A stretch of DNA of 11,664 nt. Source: Mageeibacillus sp. UBA5442 (GTDB lineage Bacteria > Bacillota > Clostridia > Saccharofermentanales > DTU023). Location of the stretch: assembly GCA_002427475.1 (NCBI GenBank), contig DIRG01000015.1, forward strand, positions 1 to 11,664, in the 5' to 3' direction. The notes below the pieces were generated by a model. The model was not told where the DNA came from. It did not search any database and saw only the letters and a program-made list of their open reading frames with translations. A program made the position numbers and the translations under genes. Position 1 is the first letter of the stretch. Each line of letters starts with the position of its first letter. Shown here one piece after another: positions 1 through 6,662 of this stretch.

Positions 1-651
1 CTTGTGGCGCATCTTTCTCAGGATGAGGCCATGGTGGCAGCATTTAAAGCAAATGAGGACATACATAAGCTTACGGCGGCCAGTTTTTTCCACAAGAGTG
101 TCGACGAGGTCAACAGTGCCGAGCGCGATGTAGCGAAGACTGTTAATTTCAGTATTACTTACGGTATTAGTGATTACGGTCTCTCTCGTGATCTGGGTAT
201 TTCCAGACAGGAGGCTGCCGGCTATATTCGTCGTTATCAAGAGCAGTATCCCAAAGTTATTTCCTGGCTGGATCAGCAGGCGGAGATCGGCAAGAAACAA
301 GGCTACGTGGAGACACTTTTCCATCGTCGACGTTATCTGCCCGAGCTCTCTTCGCAAAATTACAACGTCTACCAATTTGGTGTGCGTGCCGCAATGAACG
401 CACCGGTGCAGGGGACAGCTGCGGATCTGATCAAAATTGCCATGGTTCAGGCTGTGGACGAATTAAATCGCGCAGAGCTGGACGCATATATTTTGTTGCA
501 AGTTCACGACGAATTGATTCTTGAGGTTTCGGAGCAGGATGCTAACCAAGCAGCCACTATTTTGAAGCAAGTAATGGAAGAAGCCATACAGCTTGATGTC
601 CCCTTGGTTGCGGACACGAAGATCGGCCCGAATTGGGGAGAAATGGAGTAG
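1..651 (+). CDS. polA: DNA polymerase I, C-terminal part of polymerase domain (5' end outside window)
   Basis: This is the last 216 codons of DNA polymerase I, which fills gaps after RNA primer removal and during excision repair. The reading frame is open from base 1. It begins just after polymerase motif A, in the segment read as LVAHLS, so the true start lies upstream. Motif B (O-helix) is at about bases 124-162 and has the Arg, Lys, Phe and Tyr spacing of family A enzymes (RDVAKTVNF then TYG). Phe at the nucleotide-discrimination position is the E. coli-like state. Motif C is present as VHDE at 502-513 and carries the metal-binding Asp and Glu. The frame ends with the usual short tail at TAG 649-651. 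The next gene, coaE, starts 10 bases later on the same strand, so the two are probably cotranscribed. The 5'-nuclease and proofreading domains cannot be judged from this window. Confidence 0.97.
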   Translation, partial: LVAHLSQDEAMVAAFKANEDIHKLTAASFFHKSVDEVNSAERDVAKTVNFSITYGISDYGLSRDLGISRQEAAGYIRRYQEQYPKVISWLDQQAEIGKKQGYVETLFHRRRYLPELSSQNYNVYQFGVRAAMNAPVQGTAADLIKIAMVQAVDELNRAELDAYILLQVHDELILEVSEQDANQAATILKQVMEEAIQLDVPLVADTKIGPNWGEME

Positions 652-661
652 TGGGGGAAAG

Positions 662-1279
662 ATGTTTGTATTAGGAATTACAGGTGGCATCGGAACCGGC
701 AAAACGACGGTGGCTTCCATCGTTAAAGCTGCCGGAATACCGGTTTTAGATGCGGATCAGATCTCTCATGAATTGACCAGCAATCCCGGGCCAACGCTGG
801 ATAAAGTTTTCGCTGCCTTCGGTGAAGAATTGAAAAACGAAGCCGGCACGCTTGATCGCTCGAAAATGGCTGATGTTGTGTTTCATAATAAAAGAGCCCT
901 GGATCAGTTAGAGAGCATCATTCATGAAGATGTTATGAATTATATTATTGCCGAACTGGAGGAAGCTCGCAAAAACAAAGTTCGGGTTATTGCTTTAGAT
1001 GTGCCGATACCGGTCAAGCATGGTTTTCTGGATCAAGCTGATTTGGTCTGGGTCGTGACTTGTTCGGAGGAAAAAAGAATTAACCGACTCATACGCCGCG
1101 GGCTCAGTCGAGAGGATGCTGAGAGGCGGTTAGCCATTCAGATGACGGACGCAGAGTATGAAGCTGTCGGCGATTTTGTCATCAGCAATGACGGCAGTCT
1201 AGAAGAACTCTACAAAAAGGTGCGCGAACAGTTGAAGTTTGAACTGGAATCCAGAGGGATTAAACTGGCGGGTCTGTAA
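662..1279 (+). CDS. coaE: Dephospho-CoA kinase
   Basis: CoaE phosphorylates the ribose 3'-hydroxyl of dephospho-CoA with ATP, the last step of coenzyme A synthesis in the cytoplasm. The 205-residue product has the usual family length. The P-loop GGIGTGKTT is at residues 8-16 and the conserved acidic VLDAD at 28-32. The LDR plus VF helix follows, and the lid-like RRGLSREDAERRLAIQM segment comes late in the protein. The frame stays open upstream to 593, inside polA, but the family N-terminus begins at the ATG at 662, which is preceded by a G-rich stretch (653-657), so that start was chosen. The motif usually written PLLFE reads PIPVKHGF here. I recall similar variants in Clostridia-type enzymes, but this is unverified. 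The gene lies 10 bases after polA and faces ychF copy 1 with a 24-base gap. Confidence 0.95.
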   Translation: MFVLGITGGIGTGKTTVASIVKAAGIPVLDADQISHELTSNPGPTLDKVFAAFGEELKNEAGTLDRSKMADVVFHNKRALDQLESIIHEDVMNYIIAELEEARKNKVRVIALDVPIPVKHGFLDQADLVWVVTCSEEKRINRLIRRGLSREDAERRLAIQMTDAEYEAVGDFVISNDGSLEELYKKVREQLKFELESRGIKLAGL

Positions 1280-1303
1280 GCTGCTCTACGGTAGCTCATG
1301 CCC

Positions 1304-2395
1304 TTAGACATTAAAGAGGAAGTAAATGACGTCTCCGTCGCGGACTTCGTAATTCTTACCTTCTTTTCTAATCAGACCTTTCTCCCTAGCTAGATGTAGC
1401 GAGCCTACCTCGGCCAGAGTGTCGTAGGAAATCACTTCTGCTGCTATAAAACCTCGCTCGAAATCGCTATGAATCACCCCGGCGGCCTGTACTGCTTTGA
1501 AATGCTTGGGGATGGCCCAAGCACGGGCTTCAACTGCGGTGGCAGAGAGAAAACTGATCAGGTTTAAGGTGCTGTAACTGGCTGTGATTAGGCGGTCGAG
1601 ACCACTTTCTTCCAATCCTATATCATTCAGAAATTCTGTGCGATCTTCAGGAGGCAACTCCCTTATCTCTGCTTCTATTTGCGCGCTGATTATTAGCGTT
1701 TCAACTTCGCTGGGGGAGAAGTGGTCCAACAATGCCTTTGAATATTCATTGCCGTTGACGGCATCCTCTTCCGCCACGTTGGCTACTACTAAGATGGGCT
1801 TGGAACTTAAAAGAAAGAATGAGCGCAGCAGATTTGCTTCGTTCTCGCCTTCAAAGGGGTAATCTCGAGCGGCTAGACCCTGATTGAGAAATGCGAGCAG
1901 TTTTTTTATAAAATCTAACTCAGCTATAGCGTTCGCATCGCGACTTTTGGCCGTGCGCTCAACCTTTTCACGACGCCGATCTAATAGTTCAATATCGGAG
2001 AGGATGAGTTCCAGCTCGACTACCTGCAGATCCCGAACAGGATCAACACTGCCGGAGACGTGGGAGATGTTTTCATCGTCAAAACAGCGGCAGACGTGTA
2101 CGATGGCATCCACTTCGCGAATAGTGGCCAAGAACTTATTGCCCAGACCTTCGCCACGGCTAGCGCCCTTAACCAAACCTGCGATGTCGATGAACTCAAT
2201 CGTAGCCTCGGTGCTTTTGGCCGATTTATTTAATTCTGCGAGGAGCTTCAGGCGCTCGTCCGGAACCGCGACAACGCCGACGTTAGGCTCGATTGTGGTG
2301 AAGGCATAGTTGGCAACTTCAGCACCGGCCAAGGTGATTGCATTAAATAGAGTGGATTTACCTACATTAGGTAATCCTACGATACCCAGCTTCAT
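1304..2395 (-). CDS. ychF: YchF/OLA1-family ribosome-associated ATPase, copy 1
   Basis: YchF is a universal Obg-related P-loop protein of the HAS-GTPase group that prefers ATP, binds ribosomes and influences translation and stress responses. This 363-residue protein is full length. It has the P-loop GLPNVGKST at 7-15, switch II DIAGLVKGAS at 70-79, and the nucleotide-specificity motif NVAE at 206-209, which replaces the GTPase NKxD. A coiled-coil insertion spans about 130-200, and a C-terminal TGS domain ends in FNV. The start at 2395 gives the family N-terminus and has GGAG 7 bases upstream; a longer frame to 2446 was rejected. Unusually, the segment before the TGS domain, AWTIxxGxxAPQAAG in most homologues, reads AWAIPKHFKAVQAAG at 292-306. 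It follows copy 2 on the same strand after 127 bases, and the two copies are about 69% identical. Confidence 0.95.
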   Translation of the reverse strand: MKLGIVGLPNVGKSTLFNAITLAGAEVANYAFTTIEPNVGVVAVPDERLKLLAELNKSAKSTEATIEFIDIAGLVKGASRGEGLGNKFLATIREVDAIVHVCRCFDDENISHVSGSVDPVRDLQVVELELILSDIELLDRRREKVERTAKSRDANAIAELDFIKKLLAFLNQGLAARDYPFEGENEANLLRSFFLLSSKPILVVANVAEEDAVNGNEYSKALLDHFSPSEVETLIISAQIEAEIRELPPEDRTEFLNDIGLEESGLDRLITASYSTLNLISFLSATAVEARAWAIPKHFKAVQAAGVIHSDFERGFIAAEVISYDTLAEVGSLHLAREKGLIRKEGKNYEVRDGDVIYFLFNV

Positions 2396-2522
2396 AAACA
2401 GACTCCAAAATCCATACAAGAGACAGTGAGCTTCTGCTTGAATCATAACATAGAATAAATTTTGGATGAGCTATGAGCCCTTAATGTCTGACGTCGCTGG
2501 GCGTTATTGACAGTTTGGGTGG
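2396..2522 (-). other. Spacer between the two ychF copies
   Basis: This 127-base spacer holds no credible gene. Read on the minus strand, it contains a candidate extended -10 promoter for copy 1 (2442-2450) and the copy 1 ribosome binding site. It also has a segment at about 2464-2484 resembling the sequence just after the copy 1 stop codon (TAAGGGC followed by AT and AGCT). That may be a leftover of the duplicated 3' flank. I see no hairpin followed by a T-run, so transcription from copy 2 may continue into copy 1. Confidence 0.5.
2442..2450 (-). promoter_or_regulatory. Candidate extended -10 promoter for ychF copy 1
   Basis: On the minus strand this reads TG, one base, then TATGAT, which is five of six matches to the sigma-A -10 box plus the extended TG element. 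No good -35 box lies 16-18 bases upstream, as is common for extended -10 promoters. The -10 box ends 46 bases before the copy 1 start codon. It suggests that copy 1 can be transcribed independently of copy 2. Confidence 0.35.
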
Positions 2523-3614
2523 CTAGACGTTAAAGCGGAAAAGAACTACGTCACCATCTTGTATTTCGTATTTTTTGCCTTCTTTGCGGACGCAGCCTTT
2601 TTCTTTAGCTTTTTGTAGAGATCCGAGCTCCGCAAGGATGTCAAAAGGTACGACTTCAGCGGCGATAAATCCGCGTTCAAAATCGCTATGAATGACTCCG
2701 GCAGCTTGTGGTGCTTTAGCGCCTGCTGTGGTGGTCCAGGCACGTGTTTCGGTCGCGCCTGCTGTGAGGAAACTGATTAAACCTAATGTCTTATAGCTGG
2801 CTCTGATTAGACGGTCGAGGCCGCTTTCCTTTAAGCCGATCTCTTTCAGGAATGCTGCATGTTCTTCCGGCTGCAGTTCCTGTATTTCTGCCTCAATCTG
2901 GGCACTGATGCAGATAACTTCTACCTTGTCTTTGGCAAAATAATCGCTTAAAGCCCGAAAATATTCATTACCGTCAGCTGCGTCTGCTTCCGCAACATTG
3001 GCCACGACCAAGATTGGTTTTGATGTGAGCAAGAAAAGATTTTTCATCATCTCTTTCTCTTCATCGTTTTCCAAAATGTACTCGCGTGCAGGCTGTTCTT
3101 GTTCAAGGAAGGAGAGTAGTGACTTTACGAATCTCAGCTCAGACAAGAGCGCGGCATCGTTGCTCCGTGACGTGCGTTCAAGCTTTTCCATACGACGTTC
3201 TAGTTGCTCAATATCAGATAAAATAAGCTCTAATTCTACCGTCTCAAAGTCTCGGATCGGATTAATACTGCCGACTACATGACTGATGTTTTCGTCTTCG
3301 AAGCAGCGGCAGACATGAATGATTGCGTCAACCTCGCGAATATTTGCCAGGAACTTATTGCCCAAACCTTCTCCATGGCTGGCACCTTCCACCAAGCCGG
3401 CAATATCGAAAAATTCGATCGTTGCCTTCGTAATCTTGGCCGAGTGTTCCTGCCGGGCTAACACTTCCAAACGCTCATCCGGCACACCGACGACACCGAT
3501 GTTAGGCTCAATGGTGCAAAAGGCATAGTTGGCTATCTCAGCGCCTGCCTTCGTTATAGCGTTGAATAAAGTTGATTTTCCGACGTTCGGCAATCCTACG
3601 ATTCCCAGTTTCAT
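2523..3614 (-). CDS. ychF: YchF/OLA1-family ribosome-associated ATPase, copy 2 (tandem paralogue)
   Basis: This is a second complete YchF of 363 residues, aligning with copy 1 without gaps. My hand count is about 251 identities of 363. It keeps the P-loop GLPNVGKST at 7-15, NVAE at 206-209, the canonical-looking pre-TGS segment GAKAPQAAGVIHSDFE (about 298-313) and the FNV terminus. Unlike copy 1 it retains FCTIEPN in the effector region. Its striking change is in switch II: DIAGLVEGASHGEGLGN has Glu at 76, where bacterial and human homologues almost always have Lys, and His at 80 in place of Arg or Lys. The start at 3614 has AGGAG 7 bases upstream and gives the family N-terminus; the frame extends in-frame to 3695, but that extension is unlike the family. 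It diverges from comM across a 136-base region. Both copies look intact, so neither is called a pseudogene. Confidence 0.95.
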   Translation of the reverse strand: MKLGIVGLPNVGKSTLFNAITKAGAEIANYAFCTIEPNIGVVGVPDERLEVLARQEHSAKITKATIEFFDIAGLVEGASHGEGLGNKFLANIREVDAIIHVCRCFEDENISHVVGSINPIRDFETVELELILSDIEQLERRMEKLERTSRSNDAALLSELRFVKSLLSFLEQEQPAREYILENDEEKEMMKNLFLLTSKPILVVANVAEADAADGNEYFRALSDYFAKDKVEVICISAQIEAEIQELQPEEHAAFLKEIGLKESGLDRLIRASYKTLGLISFLTAGATETRAWTTTAGAKAPQAAGVIHSDFERGFIAAEVVPFDILAELGSLQKAKEKGCVRKEGKKYEIQDGDVVLFRFNV

Positions 3615-3750
3615 AAATGCACTCCTAAATAACAAATACGCCAAATCTTTGCAAGGCGCCCGGAAGATAATATCACTTTCAACGAATCTCGTCACCAGTT
3701 AAATATAGATTGGTGAATATATTCAGCAAAAAAGGAGAAGCCTTTCGAAA
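3615..3750. promoter_or_regulatory. Divergent upstream region between ychF copy 2 and comM
   Basis: This 136-base region separates the minus-strand ychF pair from the plus-strand comM-dprA genes and must hold the start signals for both directions. The leftward promoter is recognisable (3667-3695). For the rightward direction there is only AT-rich sequence at about 3700-3722 with no convincing -35/-10 pair. AAGGAG at 3732-3737 is the only ribosome binding site candidate for comM, at a rather long 13-base spacing. No operator-like inverted repeat stands out. Confidence 0.5.
3667..3695 (-). promoter_or_regulatory. Candidate sigma-A promoter for ychF copy 2
   Basis: On the minus strand, -35 is GTGACG (3690-3695, four of six matches), the spacer is 17 bases, and -10 is TATTAT (3667-3672, five of six). 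A TG extension lies one base upstream of the -10. Transcription would start near 3660, giving a leader of about 45 bases before the ATG at 3614. The combination of good spacing and an extended -10 makes this the more credible of the two ychF promoters. Confidence 0.5.
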
Positions 3751-5424
3751 ATGAGTCAAATTGACGCCTACACAGCAACACTGACAGAAAGTCGCGCCCC
3801 TAAGATTTTGAAAAAAGCCGACAATTACGATATGAAAAAATCTCGCTATTCAAAGATGACTACCTGCGCACTGGCCGGGATCGAAGGTGTTCCGATCGAA
3901 ATAGAACTTTGCCTAATGGCGGGACTACCCGCTTTTGACCTAGGAGGAAACTGTGACAGCACAGTTAAAGAATCCCGAGATCGCGTGCGAGCAGCGATAA
4001 GTAACAGCTTTTATGTTTTCCCGAAGGGAAAGGTGCTGGCCTCATACTCGCCGGCGGCTTTTCCGAAGAGCGGAACTGCCTTTGATTTGGCCTTAGCGTT
4101 GTCCGTGCTAGAGGCCTCCGGTCAAATCACCAGGCCACGGGGGGCTCCAGAGATAGCAGCTTTTGGAGAACTTAGCCTCGATGGACGCGTGAATACGATT
4201 CCCGGAATCCTCAACCGCTTGCTGACTTTGGAAAAAGCCGGTATCAGGAAAGTAATCGGTCCACCTTGTGAATTTGATTGCAGCAAATACCTAAGCAATT
4301 GCACCTATTATGTTGTTTCCAATTTAACTGAGGCAGTAGAGATCTATTCAGGTATAGTGCCTGCTAAGAAGGTGATCGCAAAAAGACAGATCGATCTGCA
4401 ATCGATAGATAAGCACAAGAAGAGTAACAGTGCTTCAGTCTTGAATCGCCTAGCCGGTCAGGAAGCAGGAATTCGAGCTATAACGATCGCTGCTGCAGGT
4501 TGGCATCCCTTACTGCTCATGGGAGCTCCCGGTTGTGGCAAGACCAGCTTAGCCGCTGCTGTGGCAGAGATATTGCCGCCTTTGTCTGACGAAGAGACCT
4601 TAGAGGTCCTTTTGGTGGAGCAAATTGCGGATGTTGCCACACATCGCAAAAAACCGCAGGAGCGTCCCTTTCGTAGACCGCATCACACGATAACTGCCAG
4701 CGCCTTGCTCGGAGGAGGTGTGCCGCCCAAGTTAGGCGAATGCACTTTGGCCCACTGCGGCGTATTGTTCTTGGATGAGTTGACGGAAGTCAAACCGAAA
4801 GCGCTGGATGTGCTTAGAGAACCGATGGAATTAAGGGAGATTCATCTAGCGCGTTCTTCCTGGAGAATTACTTACCCTGCAGATTTTCTTTTGATAGCAG
4901 CCTGCAACCCCTGTCGCTGTGGCGAGCGCCTGGAAGCGGACGGGGATTGCCGTTGCTCCGAATACTCAGTAGAAAGACATCTCGACCGCATCAGCGGACC
5001 CTTGTATGATCGATTTGATTTGGTGTCACAGCTGAACCGTGTGAAGGCTCCAACTTTAGAAGCTTCTCTGCAGCAAAACAATGAGTCGAGGGCAGTGAAG
5101 ATTAAAGCGTCGGTGGAGTCGGCTTGGGAAAGGCAAAAGAAACGCTGTGAGCGTTTAGGAACGGAGTTCTATTTCAATAGCCTGATCCCTGCAGAAGAGC
5201 TTTTATCATTCATGCAGATGAATGAGGACTGTCTCAAGTTCATTAGTGAATTAGCAGCCAAGATGTGTTTTTCCTTCAGAAGCTTCCACAGTGTCCTACG
5301 TGTCGCACGTACCATAGCCGATCTGCGCTCGGCCGATGTGGTTACGGAGGAAGACTTAGCTTTGGCTTTGGATTATAGACTGGCGTTGCCTTCTATCATG
5401 TCGGAGAGGAGCGATATAGCTTGA
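3751..5424 (+). CDS. comM: YifB/ComM family Mg-chelatase-like AAA+ ATPase
   Basis: ComM is a hexameric AAA+ helicase that promotes branch migration while transforming single-stranded DNA is integrated; the family is also annotated as YifB. The N-terminal Lon-protease-like domain has GIEG at 43-46, GLPAFD at 58-63 and VKESRDRVRAAI at 72-83. Walker A is GAPGCGKT at 258-265 and Walker B is VLFLDE at 338-343. RPFRRPHHT (305-313) and SGPLYDRFDL (415-424) are family signatures. Cysteines 388, 390, 400 and 402 form the usual zinc-type cluster. At 557 residues it is about 50 longer than typical. Roughly 35 extra residues precede the usual start; Met28 and Met36 match the family start better but lack a ribosome binding site, whereas the ATG at 3751 has AAGGAG 13 bases upstream. 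The stop codon overlaps the start of dprA. The role in transformation is inferred from the family and from dprA. Confidence 0.93.
   Translation: MSQIDAYTATLTESRAPKILKKADNYDMKKSRYSKMTTCALAGIEGVPIEIELCLMAGLPAFDLGGNCDSTVKESRDRVRAAISNSFYVFPKGKVLASYSPAAFPKSGTAFDLALALSVLEASGQITRPRGAPEIAAFGELSLDGRVNTIPGILNRLLTLEKAGIRKVIGPPCEFDCSKYLSNCTYYVVSNLTEAVEIYSGIVPAKKVIAKRQIDLQSIDKHKKSNSASVLNRLAGQEAGIRAITIAAAGWHPLLLMGAPGCGKTSLAAAVAEILPPLSDEETLEVLLVEQIADVATHRKKPQERPFRRPHHTITASALLGGGVPPKLGECTLAHCGVLFLDELTEVKPKALDVLREPMELREIHLARSSWRITYPADFLLIAACNPCRCGERLEADGDCRCSEYSVERHLDRISGPLYDRFDLVSQLNRVKAPTLEASLQQNNESRAVKIKASVESAWERQKKRCERLGTEFYFNSLIPAEELLSFMQMNEDCLKFISELAAKMCFSFRSFHSVLRVARTIADLRSADVVTEEDLALALDYRLALPSIMSERSDIA
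5405..5424 (+). promoter_or_regulatory. dprA ribosome binding site and TTGA start/stop overlap
   Basis: AGGAG at 5407-5411 lies 9 bases before TTG at 5421-5423, and this TTG shares bases with the comM stop TGA at 5422-5424. No ATG or GTG in the dprA frame gives a complete N-terminus nearby. The arrangement makes TTG the likely start and suggests translational coupling of dprA to comM. Confidence 0.75.
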
Positions 5425-6584
5425 AAAATTTTCCAGCTAAAGATAAGAGAGAAGAGCTCATACTGGCTCAAGCCTTTTTGCTTGCTGCCAATAAATGCAA
5501 AATATCTCTATCTGACAGACGTGAACTTATAAAATCAGTGGGTACTTTACAGGGCTTACTTGAAGCGAATGCTTTCTCTAAATGTAACAGCACAAGTTCT
5601 CTTCGTGAGGATGTTCTCATAAACTTTCAAATATCTTACCGTGGCAGCTACAAAAGATTGCAGACAGAACTGAGAGATTATAATGAAGATATTACAATAA
5701 AGCTCTGCAACGACAAAGATTTCCCTAATCGCTTAAAGTTGATTGATTCCTGCCCCTGTCTGCTCTTTGGCTTAGGGAACAATTGGAATATTCTAAACGC
5801 AAGTAATCAAGTAGCGGTCGTCGGTAGCCGCACACCAAGCCACTACGGGATGGAAGTGACTCGTTACCTTGTTTCTGATCTGGCACAAGCCGATGTTGTT
5901 GTCATTTCCGGAGGGGCAGTCGGCATAGACAGCCTAGCCCATCGCCACTGTTTAAAAGCAGAGGGCCAGACTTGTGCCGTACTGGGTTCAGGCCTGAATA
6001 AACCCTATCCGACAAGCAATAAAAAGTTATTCGCCGAAATCTGTCTTAACGGTGGCCAGGTCATTTCCGAATTCTTGCTGGATACCCCACCCAAAAAGCA
6101 AAATTTCCCACAACGCAATCGCCTGATTGCTGCGCTAGCGGATGCTCTAATAGTAACGGAGGCCGGGGAGAAGAGCGGGACGCTCATCACCGCCGATTTT
6201 GCTGCAGATTACGGCAGAGATGTGTATGCTGTACCGGGATCTATATTCTCCGGACGTAGTCGTTCCTGCCATCAGCTGATCAAGGAAGGTGCCTTGCTCT
6301 TGCAAAGCGCCTCTGATCTGGAACTGATGCAGCAAAGGCAGATTGAGTTTCCTCTTTCACTTGAAACAAGTGCAGCAAGCAAGAATCAAATTGACTTAAC
6401 TGAGGAAGAACGAGTAGTTATACAATGTTTATCGATGGCTCCTGCCAGCCTCACAGACCTAAGTCGCAAGAGTGAACTGCCGGTAGAGCGGCTAGCTCTG
6501 ATCTTGGCTCATTTGCAGAAAGATGGTTTTGTCGATCGGGCACGCGGACTGTATACTACACGTGTCTCCGGTTATAAGTTTTGA
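5421..6584 (+). CDS. dprA: DNA processing protein DprA/Smf
   Basis: DprA binds incoming single-stranded DNA in the cytoplasm during natural transformation and loads RecA onto it. The 387-residue protein is full length. An N-terminal helical domain (about 1-110) is followed by the Rossmann-like DprA core with VVGSR at 133-137, SGGAVGID at 163-170, VLGSGL at 187-192, FPQRNR at 229-234, EAGEKSGT at 247-254 and VPGS at 271-274. A C-terminal winged-helix domain (about 325-382) contains LTDLSRKSELP and the HLQKDGFV turn. The TTG start at 5421 is supported by AGGAG 9 bases upstream and by the 4-base overlap with comM. The two genes form a coupled pair with a shared job in DNA uptake and recombination. 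The dprA stop codon lies inside the probable topA -35 box. Confidence 0.96.
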   Translation: MKNFPAKDKREELILAQAFLLAANKCKISLSDRRELIKSVGTLQGLLEANAFSKCNSTSSLREDVLINFQISYRGSYKRLQTELRDYNEDITIKLCNDKDFPNRLKLIDSCPCLLFGLGNNWNILNASNQVAVVGSRTPSHYGMEVTRYLVSDLAQADVVVISGGAVGIDSLAHRHCLKAEGQTCAVLGSGLNKPYPTSNKKLFAEICLNGGQVISEFLLDTPPKKQNFPQRNRLIAALADALIVTEAGEKSGTLITADFAADYGRDVYAVPGSIFSGRSRSCHQLIKEGALLLQSASDLELMQQRQIEFPLSLETSAASKNQIDLTEEERVVIQCLSMAPASLTDLSRKSELPVERLALILAHLQKDGFVDRARGLYTTRVSGYKF

Positions 6585-6610
6585 CAAAAGGCCTCCGGAT
6601 AATGTATATA
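6581..6610 (+). promoter_or_regulatory. Candidate sigma-A promoter for the topA operon
   Basis: A perfect -35 TTGACA at 6581-6586 overlaps the dprA stop codon (TGA 6582-6584). After an 18-base spacer comes TATATA at 6605-6610, four of six matches to the -10 consensus. Transcription would begin near 6617, leaving about 46 bases of leader before the topA ATG. Read-through from comM-dprA remains possible, since no terminator is visible between the genes. Confidence 0.5.
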
Positions 6611-6620
6611 TGTTAAACCA

Positions 6621-6638
6621 TAGCGCTATTAGGCGCCT
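6621..6638 (+). repeat. Two adjacent 8-base palindromes in the topA leader
   Basis: TAGCGCTA at 6621-6628 and AGGCGCCT at 6631-6638 are each perfect palindromes, separated by two bases. They fall in the short leader between the predicted transcription start and the topA start codon. Their GCGC cores could also pair with each other. They could be an operator or a small leader hairpin, or chance; nothing in the sequence decides this. Confidence 0.35.
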
Positions 6639-6662
6639 TATTAGAGTGTGGAAAGAAAATAT

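Noticed and set aside
593..661. Longer N-terminus for coaE reaching into polA
   Set aside because: The added residues lie in the overlapping polA frame and do not resemble CoaE; ATG 662 gives the family N-terminus.
1280..1303. Bidirectional terminator between convergent coaE and ychF copy 1
   Set aside because: The CTACGGTAG element makes only a 4-base stem with a one-base loop and has no T-run on either side.
1584..2309. Plus-strand open frames opposite ychF copy 1
   Set aside because: Ser/Arg-rich translations without motifs, lying antisense to a strongly conserved gene; shadow frames.
2396..2446. Upstream in-frame ATG for ychF copy 1
   Set aside because: The 17 added residues are unlike the family and the ATG coincides with the predicted -10 box; the ATG at 2395 has a proper ribosome binding site and gives exactly the length of copy 2.
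3677..3710. Rightward sigma-A promoter for comM
   Set aside because: TTTCAA with TAAATA at 17 bases matches the consensus at only three of six positions each, and alternatives have wrong spacing; too weak to annotate.
5910..5933. Loss of a basic residue in the DprA GLARGID motif (here GGAVGID)
   Set aside because: As I recall, functional DprA/Smf proteins from other bacteria (E. coli GLALGID, H. pylori GGALGVD type) also lack the basic residue, so this is normal variation.
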